From Cristatella mucedo (Eukaryota > Bryozoa > Phylactolaemata > Cristatellidae): DNA of 64,000 nt. The stretch is from the NCBI GenBank assembly GCA_009760855.2, contig WPIO01000165.1:35001-99000 (forward strand), written 5' to 3'. The notes under the pieces are model-generated. The model was not told the DNA's origin. It made no database searches and was given only the letters and a program-made list of their open reading frames with translations. Positions 32,379 through 44,151 of this stretch are shown one piece after another; within the stretch, counting starts at the first letter, position 1; each line of letters begins with the position of its first letter. The translations under genes were made by a program, and so were the position numbers.

Positions 32379-33312
32379 GCTGCAGAGATGTGACCCAACG
32401 TGGCCATCGACTTGAAAGCTCTGCGTTAACGAGTTGGTCTTGTATATCACGAGGTGCGGGCGCTTTTGATTTGTGCCGGGCTCTGCGACCATCGGCAAAC
32501 TTGCGCCCAGTGGCCGGAGCGAGGACTTTTATCTGGTTCGGGAAAGACCTGCAAAATTGTTGTGCATGCGCGTTAAACGCGAAACTCATTCGCGCAGACG
32601 GGAATAGACTTTCAATTAATGAAGGATTATAGCGTACAGTAGTAGCGTTTATTCGACACGAACTCGGCGGTTACTTATCGAGCAGAGTTAAGACACAATG
32701 ACGTCTTTGGCGACGGTCGGGGGTAGGAATACGTGGGCATACAGATCTCTGCATCGCCACAGCCGGGGAGACAAATGCCCTCCACCCAGCCCTCCTACTG
32801 GCTCTGCCGCTGCTTGCAAGGCGCATGCATGGGTGCGGCAACTCGTGACTCGTTCGCCGCGCTTCGATTCTTTCGGTCAGGCTTCTTATAACCTTTCGGT
32901 CGGACGTCTGCCTTCGGACGGACTGGCGCTGTTTTGCCTTCGCCATGCTTTTTACTATGGGGCTTTAGTTACAGAGCCGCTGCCGTGCATTTGTAAAATA
33001 ACTTTTAAATTGTAATTGTAAACTGTAAAGTAATGCGTGTTCGTTGACGAGAACATCTTTTGCCAGTGTCATCACTTGTGACTGCAATGGTGAACATCGT
33101 TCCTGAAGTGCTCCTCTGTATCACGACGATCCGGTGAAGCATGCAATATTCATCTCGTCGACTACCTGAGTGCTGAATCGACCGTTTGATCTGCACAGTT
33201 TTAGGTTAAGAAAAATCCACTACCAATTTGTTTCTAGGATTAGTTCAGGAATTATGAAAAATTCTAGAATTCTTCGTCTTCCACGAAGAAAAATGATTAA
33301 AAAGTACTAGCT

Positions 33313-33484
33313 AATTTAACAGCCTCCTTTTTTTATAGTGACAGAAGAGCCTTTACGGCTCTCACTGACGCTTGCAGCGGCGATAAAGGATCGCCCACCG
33401 TAGGAATCGAACCCCACGACCGTGGGGCCTAGGTCATGAAAAGCAACCGTCTTATCTAGCGAGCCATCAGAGGCTCATGCGAGG
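33313..33484 (-). mobile_element. SINE-A copy in duplication copy 2
   Basis: Same insertion as 19925-20095. Confidence 0.8.
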
Positions 33485-33492
33485 CCCGTAGA

Positions 33493-34555
33493 ATAGTATG
33501 TCACATTTACGCTGACGATTATCAGCTGTATTTGTCATTCAAACCGTCGGAATCTGCTGCAGCAACTGATAAACTGAATGCTTGCATTGCCGACGCTCGA
33601 TCCTGGATGTTGGACAATTTCTTGAAACTGAACGACGATAACACTAAAACTGCTGCTCCTAGGAAACCCTAAGCGTGTGGCTGGATTAGAAGGCTTTGCT
33701 CTTCAAATAAGTGTAACTGTTGTGCGACCATAATCACGGGTTCAACATTTAAGTGTCGTTTCAAGCTACTGCCAAAATTTATTAGAGCTACATTAAGAAG
33801 ATTGCTTCCATCACAGCTAGCCATCACGTCCGATTCACATTTCCAATCAAGGAGCCGCCGTCTTCCACGATGGCTTACATTAAAATTATCTGGCTCCTTA
33901 GTTCTGTCTCGGCTAGATTATTGTAATTCCCTTTTGCCTGGGCTACCGAAAAAAAGAAACTAGGCCACTGCAGATGGCTATGAATGTGGCTGCAAGGGTA
34001 GTCTTCAAATCCTAGAGGTCTGGTCAACTGTCTCCTTTGCTAAAAGAGCTAGGATGGCTGCCGGTTGATCAACGAATGCAGAGCAAAGTTCTTACGCTGA
34101 CCCACAAGGACTGCCACGGTTGGCTCCTCCATACCTAGCTGAACTGCTGTACCAGTGTCAGCCCCCTCTTGCCCTCAGGTCCTGTATGGACGATAAGTTA
34201 GCTGTTTCATTCATCTGCTTAAAAACCGCTGGTAACAAAAGCTTTAGCTCTGCAGATGCTAGACTGTGCAGCTCGCTTCCGCAATTCTTGCGCAACGACA
34301 GCTGCTCTCCTGCTCCCAACTCTATCACATCTCTTCTTGTGGTCCTGAGCTGCTACTTCAATACCACTTAGTACCTCAACTGCTCTCCTGACTCTGTCAT
34401 GTTTCCCGTTTTCTCTTTGTTGCGCGAGATGAAGTCTGTTGGCTACCGAATGCGTACTGAAAGCCGCTTAGGCTGTGAGTGTGCTATACAAAAACTCTCC
34501 TGCGTAAAAACCCACATAGTCTTTATGGCTTTGTGGAGTTACAGACTGAGATATA
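33493..34555 (+). pseudogene. LINE-1 fragment in duplication copy 2
   Basis: Same insertion as 20105-21165, starting at the YADD box. A few homopolymers are one base longer here (for example near 33645, 33950 and 34205), which moves the frames relative to copy 1. That pattern would fit sequencing error in one copy as well as real change. Confidence 0.88.
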
Positions 34556-35683
34556 TTACATTTTTCAACCATTTTGAGCTGTTTTGCTGACTGTGTCTGC
34601 AGTAGTAAGTCAACGGGAGTTGTCTGCACTTTAAGTCAACGGATAGTTTGCTGCTCTCGTTACCTGCTCGATGGGAAACTGATTTTTGGCTAGTTTAGGC
34701 GCGGCGACTGTTTGTCTGTTTGTCATAAGTGAGAGCACAATGACAACGAAAAAAAGACCGCTCGCGTCAATTTAAGGGTTCCTGCATTTCCATGACTCGT
34801 CGTAGCATTTCTGCTGATTTAAAAAAGCGTTCTCCTGTCGTATTAAAGACGTGACATTTTATGCGGTTATTATCTCTCGCAACTTCGAATGCGCAAAAAA
34901 AGTCCCGTGATCTTTGCGCATGTGAGTATCAACCGACTTCGTGATGCAGAGACAATGCTGCGATTGCTTAATTTGCACGTTGTAAAAGCAGATGCACGTA
35001 CGTCCGCTTCTGATTCGTAGTGATGTCACTGCGTTTCGAAAGAGTCTGCGTGCAGTGCGGGCATGATGAATTAAAGAGAACTTCAGAATGCGGCTTGGCA
35101 AACTTGTTTTACTGAGGGTAAGGTCCGGCGACTGGTTTGGTACGACGGTGCTAGATAGATGATGCAGGATATCAACCTAGTCGCAATCGCTTGTGCAACT
35201 GAGCAACTGAAGCGTAGAGCTCTTTCTGGGCTGTGCGGTGAGTACTCAAAACTGCTGTTCAAGTTTTGAGATCGTTCGACAGGTTACCCCCCCTTAGCGG
35301 GGCAGTGAACGAGGGGGCCTCCCACCCCTAGTCTTGGGCCACCCCACAACCGCCTAAACCGATGACTATATTATTGCTTGCTTTTCTACTAGAGAAGCAA
35401 CCGCCGAGTTCTCGTAGAATAAGCACCAGTGGGTCCGCTGGACACACTGTGGACCTTCCTCTTCCGGTTGGATTTGCGCCAGAGAAAAAATGGGACCCAT
35501 TCATTGACTTTTATATATTAACCCCCCTCCCCCGGCAGTGGTCGGTTGTCATGGCCACTAGCTCCCGCGTGGTTTCATGCGTTCAGCAATAAGCAGCCGC
35601 GTTGTCTGTTCGGTCTTTCGACGTGTGCGACTGCTCATAAATGTTCACGCACGTAGCGAACACCATGATTTCTCGCTATAATT

Positions 35684-35742
35684 ATCTATTATTATAATTA
35701 TCTATTATTATAATTATCTATTATTATAAATATCGCTATATT
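35684..35742. repeat. TAATTATCTATTAT tandem repeat, copy 2
   Basis: Counterpart of 22262-22318. Confidence 0.85.
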
Positions 35743-35904
35743 TATTCTCATTACTTGCGGGTCTTGCCCCCTACGTGAAGATAATATTGCGTGTCTCGCC
35801 CGCCGCTCAGACGAAAATCCGCGTTTTGCCTCTCGCTCTTCTGATTCATTGAAGCACTTATCGATTCAGCTGCCAATGATGAAGCTGAAACAAAATTTAA
35901 AAAA

Positions 35905-36090
35905 ATCCTAGCTGTTTAAACAGCCTCTTTTTATATAGCGACAGAAGAGCATTGACGGCTATCACCACCGCTTGCAGTGGTGACACAGGATCGCCCACCG
36001 CAGAAATCGAACCCACGACCTCGGGACAGAGGTTGTGAAAGCAACCGTCTTACCTAGTGTGCCATCACGGCTCACAAAATAACCTGATGA
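35905..36090 (-). mobile_element. SINE-A copy in duplication copy 2
   Basis: Same insertion as 22490-22670. The stem base CACCGCTTGCAG is kept here, where copy 1 has CACCGTTTGCAG. Confidence 0.75.
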
Positions 36091-36804
36091 CCCAATGACC
36101 CGACGACCTGTGACCCGATGAAGCTGAAACTGAAAAAATGGGCTGCGACCACTTAATTTAAGGGGTGCCAGTCAGTGAAACGTTGGCGTGCTTCGTTGGC
36201 TAGATTACAGTCGCCCTATAGATTAGTAGAGGTTCCTGAATTGTAAGCTGTGGGAGCAGAATATTGCATGATCTATAGTTTGCTAGGTATAGATGGACAT
36301 GTTAAGCAATCATTAGTGAGCTGTACTGTAGGCTTTGAATGCGGCGACTGCACGGCGATTGCAGGCGATGCGCACTATGGGAGTAGGCGGTTCCAAGTTT
36401 ACGGCGTAGACGTGCTGCATCGGATCTGGACACTCTGGATTGCTGCCGCCTGGACACTCTGGATTGCTCTGCTTCTGTCGGCCGCGCGTGCCAACCGGAA
36501 GAGCAGCTAGCGCGACTCGCTAGTCTCGGCGCGAGGGGGACAGGCTCTACCCGTCGACTCGTCAAGCGTCCGCAAGGACCAGCACCCGTTACGTAGCGCT
36601 GCGTTTGGGCTTTCGGTGACGGAGTTCAGCTCTCCAGTTCAGTCACGTCTTGAGTCTTCCGCTTCGTCTGGTTGTTCGCATCTCATGTACGAAGGCGTTC
36701 GGTGGCAGCTCTGGCGACTCACAAATTCGAGCGCCGTTTAATGTGACCCTGTTGGCTCGGAATTCCAAGGAGCGCCGTGGCTATCAGAACGCAGCGAGCA
36801 ATCG

Positions 36805-36845
<41 letters not shown>

Positions 36846-37256
36846 TCTCGAGCTGTCGAGCATCCAGCCGTCCCGATTTGCTAGCACCACGCTGCTCACT
36901 TTCTTAGCTGTCCAAGTGCCTCAGCTGCTATGCTGTGACTTTCTCTTGCTGCCGAGTGACGATGGCAGCAGTTGGCTACCTCGCGCACACTGAAAGCCGC
37001 TCAGGTTTCTAGTGCCCGTGCCATAGATATGTTTTGCTGCCAAATACGCTCGCTTGGGCCTCGCGGCTTTTCGGAGTTGCAGAAGGTGATGGATTGCATT
37101 AAAAAGACCGATCTCGCCGCCGCCGCCGACGACGCAGACGACGGCGCGGGAGAGTATGTGAGTGTGTGACGCTCGAGAGCATCGCACAACGGGAGCCGGA
37201 GCGTCGTCCGTGGCGACTCGTCGATGGCGATTCCAACTCGGCGCTGAAGCTGCTTT

Positions 37257-37261
37257 GTCGT
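37257..37261. repeat. 5-bp target site duplication, left
   Basis: GTCGT precedes the 5' LTR and is repeated at 41538-41542. The empty site in copy 1 (CTTCGTCGTCCGACTG) has one GTCGT. Confidence 0.85.
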
Positions 37262-37401
37262 TGCGATAACAGAACTATCGGGCGGAACCGAAACAACGTG
37301 ACCAATCAGGAGAGGCCTGGCTCACGGCGCGGTCCTGGAGTCAACATAAGGTGGTTGCCAATAAACGTGGTCTGTTCGTTGTGCTGCGTCTTATCATTAC
37401 A
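37262..37401 (+). repeat. Gypsy 5' LTR
   Basis: 140 bp, TGCGATAACAGAACTATCGG to CGTCTTATCATTACA, with TG...CA ends. Contains CCAATAAACG, a likely poly(A) signal (AATAAA). Compared with the 3' LTR I count eight substitutions and one single-base indel. Confidence 0.92.
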
Positions 37402-37418
37402 TGGTGGCCGCGGTGAAG
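37402..37418 (+). other. Primer binding site
   Basis: TGGTGGCCGCGGTGAAG directly follows the 5' LTR. The TGG start fits pairing with a tRNA CCA end. I cannot say which tRNA. Confidence 0.7.
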
Positions 37419-37448
37419 TTATAGAGTTTCGCCCTGAAAATCAAAGCG

Positions 37449-40400
37449 ATGGCCACGTGTAACCCTCCAGCGGAATTCACATTTGATGAGCCGGCGTTAT
37501 GGACGGCTTGGAGAAATCGTTTTCGCCATTATGCGACAGCAACGAAGTTGACGGCGGAGGAACAGGACGTACAGATAAGTACACTCTTGTACGCCATGGG
37601 GGCGCAAGCTGAAGCGATTTTTGACACCTTTACCTATGAGGTCGACCAAGTGAAGACGTTAGATCTCATCTTGGGCAAGTTTGATAACTATTTCATACCG
37701 CGAAGGAATATTATCCACGATCGGGCTATGTTCAACCGCCGCTGTCAAAATCCGGGTGAATCCACCGAGGCATTCATACGCGCACTATTTGATTTAGCTT
37801 CGCACTGCGAATACGGCGCGATGAAAGATGCGTTGGTCCGAGATCACTTGGTTGTGGGCTTTTCCGACCTTAAACTTTCAGAAGCCCTGCAACTAATCCC
37901 CGACCTTACGTTAACTGTGGCAGTACAAAAGGCGCGTCAGGCGGAGACGGTAAAATCACAGCTGAGTCTGCAGCACCCGATTTCAGATGTCTCTGAGGTT
38001 CGTCGGCGAACACAGTCCGGTGACTGTACTGAGCCCTACGTCTTAGAGGCTAGCAGCCGCACAGACCGTAGGAGAGTTAAGCTTTTCGACGTAAGAAAAG
38101 CTAACAGCTGCCGGAATTGTAACTCGGCTCACACTTCTGGACACTGCCCAGCGCGAGACGGCCGTTGCAATACCTGTGGGAAGTTGGGCCACTACGCAGT
38201 GCGGTGCCAATCACGCATAAAACCCGACGCTAAAATAAGAGAGATTGCGGCTGAATCCGACGGTGAGGACTACACCGTGGATGCCGATACAAAGCCTGTA
38301 GCGGTGGAGTGCCAGTCGGCAAGGGCATCATCACCCTGGCAAGTGGATTTGTTCGGGTATGGAATGAACATTCCATTTAAAATAGATAATGGCGCCGACA
38401 TAACCGTCATTACGGAAGACACGTATGGTCGACTGCTACGACCACCTCACCTCGAGCCTACAGCAGCAAAATTACACAGCGTCGGCAACCGCCTGGCTTA
38501 TAAAGGTACCTTCAAAGCGAGGTTAAAGCGGAAAGGAACAATTTATCTTCTGCCGGTCTACGTAGTCGCTGGAGCAAGAAATAATCTCCTCAGCGGACAA
38601 GCTTCTCTATGCATGGGACTGATTAAACTCAGCCTAGAGGAGACTATTCTTCGAGACCCGGTATTTGGAGAGATCGGATTGATGCGATGTCAGCCGGTGA
38701 AAATTCGTCTCAAACTTGATGTGGAACCATACTGCGTACATACAGCCCGCCGCATACCCAAACCGCTGTTTCCTTTGGTAAAGGACAAACTTCTTCGAAT
38801 GGAGAAGAACGGCATCGTAGAACGTGTATCGGAGCCGACCGAGTGGTACTCCCCAATCGTACCGGTCCTGAAGCCCAACGGCAAAGTGCGCCTTTGTGTC
38901 GGCTTGAAGTGCTTAAATCAAGCAGCGGTTCGTGAAAGGTACGTGCTACCTACGCTTGATGAAATTTTGCCTCAGCCTGTTGGTGCTACAATGTTCTCAA
39001 AGTTGGACGCCTCTAGCGGATATTGAGCTATTCCGTTGTCCCACGAGAGCATTCGCTTAACGACGTTTATAACACCGTTTGGACGTTTTTGTTTTCGCCG
39101 GCTGCCTTTTGGTATAACTAGCGCGCCGGAGATCTTTCAGCGACTAATGCATGACCTCTTGGGTGAGATCGAAGGTGCAGCTATTTATATGGACGATGTT
39201 TTGGTTTATGGATCCACGGCGGCTGAGCATGACGATAGATTGCGTCGTGTTATCTCCGAAATTTCAAAGTCGGGCCTAAAGTTGAATAGAGACAAATGTA
39301 TATTCCGCCAGCCAACTTTGACGTTCTTAGGGCATGTTATTGATGCCAGCGGTGTCCGGCCGTCAGACGACAAAATAGAAGCCATCCTCAACCTCCCTGA
39401 TTCAACAAACATAGCCGAACTAAAGAGATGCCTTGGTATGATGAACTACCTCGGCCGGTTTGTGCCGAATGTGGCCATGGTCTCAAAGCCGCTAAATGAC
39501 CTCCTCTCGTCTGACTCAGTATGGTACTGGGGGCATAGCCAGAAGAAAGCATTCCGGGAAGCAAAGTTGCTTTTAACAAAGGCACCAGTGTTGGCTTATT
39601 TTGACCCAAAAAAATCGGCGATTGTCAGTGCCGATGCCAGTAGCTATGGTCTAGGTGCCGTTCTGCTGCATTGCCATGGAGCGGGAGAGCAAGATGTGCG
39701 ACCTGTCGCATTTGCATCCCGCACGTTGTCAGGCGCCGAAACGAGATTCGCTCAGATCGAAAAAGAGTGCCTTGCGGCGGTGTGGGCGTGAGAGAAGTTA
39801 AGTCGGTTCCTTATTGGTCTGCCTTCTTTCGAGCTTCGTACTGACCATAAACCACTTATACCGTTGCTTATGACTAAGGACCTTGACCAGGTTCCGGTTA
39901 GATGCCAACGCCGAATGATGCGTTTTAACCCTCACGCCGTGTAGGTGCCTGGGAAGACCCTTGTGACAAGTGATACGTTGTCAAGAGCACCACTGCGTGG
40001 GAGTGAGGAACACGACCAAACCGAGGCTGTTCAACTCTACGTAGACACTGTTGTTTCTAAATCGCTTTCAGTAGCTCGCTTGAGCGAAGTAAAGCAGGCT
40101 ACTGCTGGCGAAGTGAGCTACAGGATGTCATTAAGTATACGCTGTCAGGGTGGCCTACATCGAGCAAGGGCCTACCGGAAACCTTGCGGAAGTACTTCAC
40201 CATAAGTAGCCATCTTTCTGTGTCAAATGGATTACTACTGTATGACGATCGCATATATATCCCTCAAAGCCTTCAGGCTTTTCTGTTGGAGCGGATCCAC
40301 GACGGCCACCAGGGGGTGACCAAATGTAGGGACCGAGCAAGGTCGTGTGTATACTGGCTAGGAATTAGCTAAGACGTTAAGACATTTGTCGATTCGTGCA

Positions 40401-41368
40401 GCTTCTGTCAAAAGAACCAGAGGAGACAACTACAGGAGCCACTCATCCCGACACCGTTGCCCAGTGTTCATTGGCAACAAGTCGCTGCCGATCTCTTCGA
40501 ACACGAGGGACGACAGAACCTGATTGTGATCGACTTTTACTCCAGATATATGGAAATCACTCCATTATCTAAATCGACGACCAAAGAAGTTGTGGCCGAA
40601 CTGCAGACCGTATTTGCTCGCTGGAGCATACCAGAGTCGTTACAGTCTGACAATGGTCCACAATTTTCATCTCTAGAATTTGGCGATTTCGCGAGACGAT
40701 ATGGGTTCCAACATGTTACGACCAGTCCACATTTTCCACAAGCGAACGGGGAAGTGGAAAGAGCGGTGCAAACTGCCAAATCTATTGTGAGGCAGCCTGA
40801 TCCGTGCCTCGCATTAATGATACAGAGGTCGACGCCACGCACCTCTACAGGCTTCAGCCCTGCACAACTGATCATGGGACGGCAGATTAGGACGACGTTG
40901 CCAGTGCTCCCTCGGCATGTCGAACAACAATGGCCTGCAACGGAAAAGGTGCAACTCAACGACGACCGTGCAAAAGAGCTTCAACAGCACTACCACGATC
41001 GCCATCATTCTGCTCGCCCACTTCCACCTCTTCAACCCGGCCAACCGGTATTAGTGCGCACTGATGGTGAAAGCAGCTGGAGCACACATGCAACGGTGAC
41101 AGCTCAAGCAAGTACACCTCGGTCATTTGTCGGGCAGACTGATAATGGCAGCACTCTTCAGCGGAACAGAAGGCATCTTCGACCGATTGACACCGATCCA
41201 CAGGTCACCAACAGCGAATATCCTGGCAGTTCCCTACATCTACCGAATTCTACACTTGCAGCTCAAGATCAGTCTCCAAGTATTGCCGATGAGATGCACA
41301 CCTCTCAAGGTCAAACGACAACAAGGTCTGGCAGGCTGGTAAAGCCAGTCCGAAGGCTAGATCTTTGA
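37449..41368 (+). pseudogene. Ty3/gypsy gag-pol, broken by stops and a shift
   Basis: Domains in order: a gag capsid-like region (from 37449); two zinc knuckles near 38110-38212 (CRNCNSAHTSGHC, CNTCGKLGHYAVRC); an aspartic protease (FKIDNGADITVI, with DNG where DTG or DSG is usual); RT (LFPLVKDKLLRM start, [21 protein letters not shown]); RNase H ([13 protein letters not shown]); integrase (zinc finger then IDFYSRY, SDNGPQF, PQANGEVERAV, giving the D-D-E triad). The first frame of 525 residues ends at a TGA (39024-39026) where a Trp is expected after DASSGY. Further stops lie at 39789, about 39942 and about 40370, with a frame break near 40130-40200. No envelope gene. Autonomous movement is not possible from this copy. 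Confidence 0.93.
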
Positions 41369-41388
41369 AAATGAGACAGTTCCTATTT

Positions 41389-41398
41389 GGAGGGAAGG
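41389..41398 (+). other. Polypurine tract
   Basis: GGAGGGAAGG immediately before the 3' LTR, the usual primer site for plus-strand synthesis. Confidence 0.75.
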
Positions 41399-41537
41399 TG
41401 TGATAACAGAACTATCGGGTGGAACCGCAACAACGTGACCAATCAGGAGAGGCCTGGCTCACGGTGCGGTACTTGAGTCGACATAAGATGTTGCCAATAA
41501 ACGTGGTCTGTTCGTTGTGCTGCGTCTTATCATTACA
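41399..41537 (+). repeat. Gypsy 3' LTR
   Basis: 139 bp, TGTGATAACAGAACTATCGG to CTTATCATTACA, followed by the right target duplication GTCGT (41538-41542). Confidence 0.92.
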
Positions 41538-41720
41538 GTCGTCCGACTGCCGATGCACCGAAGTACGGCAGTCGCGGGACCTGCTCGCATGTCATGTCGC
41601 TCTCTTTCGCCGACCGCTTGCTGCTCGGAAAATTCTGACGGCGAACTCTGTCAGCAGTGGATCCGAGAAACTGGGGCAGGACTCTGCCGGGAAAGGGGGC
41701 GGGTGGGTGACAGCAGAGTC
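41538..41720. repeat. Segmental duplication, copy 2 (right part)
   Basis: Matches 23984-24172. I count about seven differences in roughly 185 bases, more than elsewhere in the block, and homology ends at GCAGAGTC. Confidence 0.85.
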
Positions 41721-41724
41721 GACA

Positions 41725-42500
41725 TAAGTGTGGCAGCATGCACAGTGTCAGCACGCATAAGCACGTAAAGGAAGAATCACACGGACCCACTAAATACTGT
41801 GATTAATAGATGAGTGTTAAGTTTTTTTTAATCTGGTAAAGTCAGGGGATGTCCAGACGCCAGTCTTATAGAAGTAAGCTCCAAACTTCTAAGAAAGCCA
41901 TCATGGTAGACGGTCCTTAATCTTAGACAGGGATCAAACGCGATGGGTATTATTGAAAGCGATCGCAGTGAAGAAAAACTTTAAAACTTTAAGCATTAAC
42001 AAAAGAGACACCTAAATTCCGAGCACAGGATAACGGCCAGGCTACTTCATCACCAATTAGATGAGCGAGGTCTGATTTGGCATAGGGGTCATTTTTATGT
42101 CGCTTAGTTGCCCGATCAACACTGTGAGTATTTTGTGCACGCAATTTCTGTAAAATGACTTGCCCTTTTTGGTGTTAAGTAATAAACCATAAATCCTGAA
42201 CAACCGACCTAGCTATGGTAATCAGTATCGCCCTGCACCGTCGCCCAAAGAGATACTGACATAGCTATGGTAATCAGTGCTGCCCTTCCCCCTTAGCCCA
42301 AATATTTTATTAATTATTATAATAATATTTAATTATTATTAATACGTCACTCTTAGTGTCGCACCGCATGCAGGCTTGCGCTGACCTGTCTCGGGCGATG
42401 CTGAACTTCTAGCAAATCTGAAGTCTCATTTCCAATTACCAAATAATAATAACAATGATAATAACGCATTTGATAAAGCGCCATCACAGCACGCGCCTTT
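41725..42500. repeat. Old paralogous block, copy Y2, with LINE-2 remains
   Basis: Collinear with 25075-26470. The first 120 bases are reversed LINE-2 3' UTR (CAGCATGCACAGTGTCAGCA). TAGCTATGGTAATCAGTGCT occurs after a small local duplication of the CTATGGTAATCAG text (42211-42280). Confidence 0.75.
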
Positions 42501-42789
42501 AGCGTCAGCCGTCATCTGATACTGGAGTCTGGAACAATTTCACGATTTGAACAGTCTCAGTACTCACAGCTCAGCGCAGAAAGAGTTTCGCGCTCCAGTT
42601 GCACAGTTGAATTTTTATAAAAGAGTCTGCGAATCGATCGATATCTTGGTCGATATCTGCATCGTCTCATCATACCAGACCGTACATTCAGTTATGCGAC
42701 ATTATGGCTTATTTCGTCTCGATAAGCAACCGCCGAGTGTGTGTCGAATAAGCGCTACTATTGTACGCTATAATCCTTCAATAAATGCG

Positions 42790-43330
42790 AATCTACTCCC
42801 GCCTGCATGAATAATTTGCGCGTTTAAGACGCATGCACAACAATTTTGCAGGTCTTTCCCGCCCCAGATAGAAATCCTCGCACTGCCCAGTGGGCGCAAG
42901 TTTGCCGGTGGTCGCAGAGCCCGGCACAAATCAAATGCGCCCGCACCTCGTGATGTACAAGACCAACTCGTTAGCGCAGAGCTTTCAAGTCGATGGCCAC
43001 GTTGGGTCACATCTCTGCAGCCTCGGTCACATCTCTGCAGCCTCAGCTTGGCCGGGAGGTAAAAGTGCTCGCCTGGAGTAAATGAAGTCGTGGGCTCGTT
43101 GCCCCGTGGCGGCATGTGCCAAGCGCCTCCGTAGACACTTAGTTTTCTTATGGCGCTATGCAAATGAATAAAGCATATGTTAATTTTTTCATGGCTCCCG
43201 CCAAAGTTTATAACCGGTTGGAAGGCTCAAAGTACTCGCTGACAAACTGAAGTGTCCAGCCATATTTTGTAAACTGCAGATAGTGACGTAACCGCCGGTC
43301 CCTCTGTAGGTTACATAACTTTGGAGCAAT
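42790..43330. repeat. Inverted copy of 18720-19243
   Basis: TTTGCAGGTCTTTCCCGCC, CCCGCACCTCGTGATGTACA and TTCATTTACTCC-type text appear reversed relative to copy 1. It includes a SINE-B (43075-43175, plus orientation). A 17-base unit GGTCACATCTCTGCAGCCTC is duplicated in tandem at 43005-43045. Together with 43345-43690 it forms an inverted, internally deleted copy of 17040-19250. Confidence 0.85.
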
Positions 43331-43369
43331 CCTAACAATCTTTAAAGGGTCTTCTTTCTCGCTCGGTCT

Positions 43370-43493
43370 GGGAGAAAGCGCGCTCCGCTCGGCCGCACTC
43401 GGTCGCGGCCACTCGAAGCCGGTAGAAGCGAACGGTAGGCAACGGTCGAGCTTCCGCCTATCGATTGTCGATCTTCCGTCTAGGTCCTGCAAG
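43370..43493 (+). promoter_or_regulatory. 5' UTR and proximal promoter of gene 2
   Basis: Homologous to the region upstream of gene 1: GGGAGAAAGCGCGCTCCGCT, CGGCCGCACTCGGTCGCGGC, AAGCGAACGGT, then CTTCCGCCTATCGATTGTCG just before the start codon. A TATA-like CTTTAAAGG lies farther up near 43340. The Ets-like core of gene 1 is changed here (CCGGTAGAAG). Confidence 0.55.
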
Positions 43494-44105
43494 ATGAAGC
43501 TGCTGCCACTGCTGCTGGTCGCCGTCGCGCTGTCGGCCGTGCTCGTCCGCGCCGTCTCGAGTGACGTCGCGGGTGAGCTCTCTGGCGCCGCGAGTGCGCG
43601 GCACCGCCGCCGGCGTGTCGCCGACCTGCTCCGGCAGAGGCCGGAATAACTCCGCGGAGTCCCGAGTGGTCATCTTTGATGACTGGTGGAGGCGAAGTCC
43701 GCCCACTCTGCGCCGCCTCCGTCGCCTTTGCCGCCGCCGCCTTTGCCGCCGCCGCTGCCGTGGCATCGACCGGCCGAGTCGTCTCGCATTGCTCACCCAT
43801 TGATTTGCATTTTTGAGCCTCTATTTGCTGTCCGCCGGTTTTGGAGATTCTGGGAGCTCGAGGCCCGAGGCGTCGCGGAGGCAGAGGCGTCGGGGGCAAG
43901 GAAGAAGGCGGGGGGGGGAACCGATGTCCCCACGACTCTTGATCTCCCTGGGACTTATGCCATATTTGATTTCTTGTTGAGAGTTGAGAAGCTTTTGAAG
44001 AAACTTGACCAGACCAAACCACGTCAGCATTGTTTAGACCTTGGATGTTTCTAGTGTTCACACGTCAATGGAACAGAATATACAACTATTTGCAAAATAT
44101 AACTA

Positions 44106-44151
<46 letters not shown>

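Larger units (their letters stand above)
31209..37261. repeat. Segmental duplication, copy 2 (left part)
   Basis: Matches 17818-23983 at a near-constant offset of about 13.39 kb, with rare base changes and small homopolymer differences. It lacks the LINE-2 tail of copy 1. Its right end is interrupted by the gypsy element and resumes at 41538-41720. Confidence 0.95.

Noticed and set aside
43561-43803. Arg-rich 80-residue frame containing DDWWRR
   Set aside because: It lies in the conserved intron start and (CCG)n-like DNA after the signal exon. It is in another frame than the signal peptide and has no acceptor leading into it.
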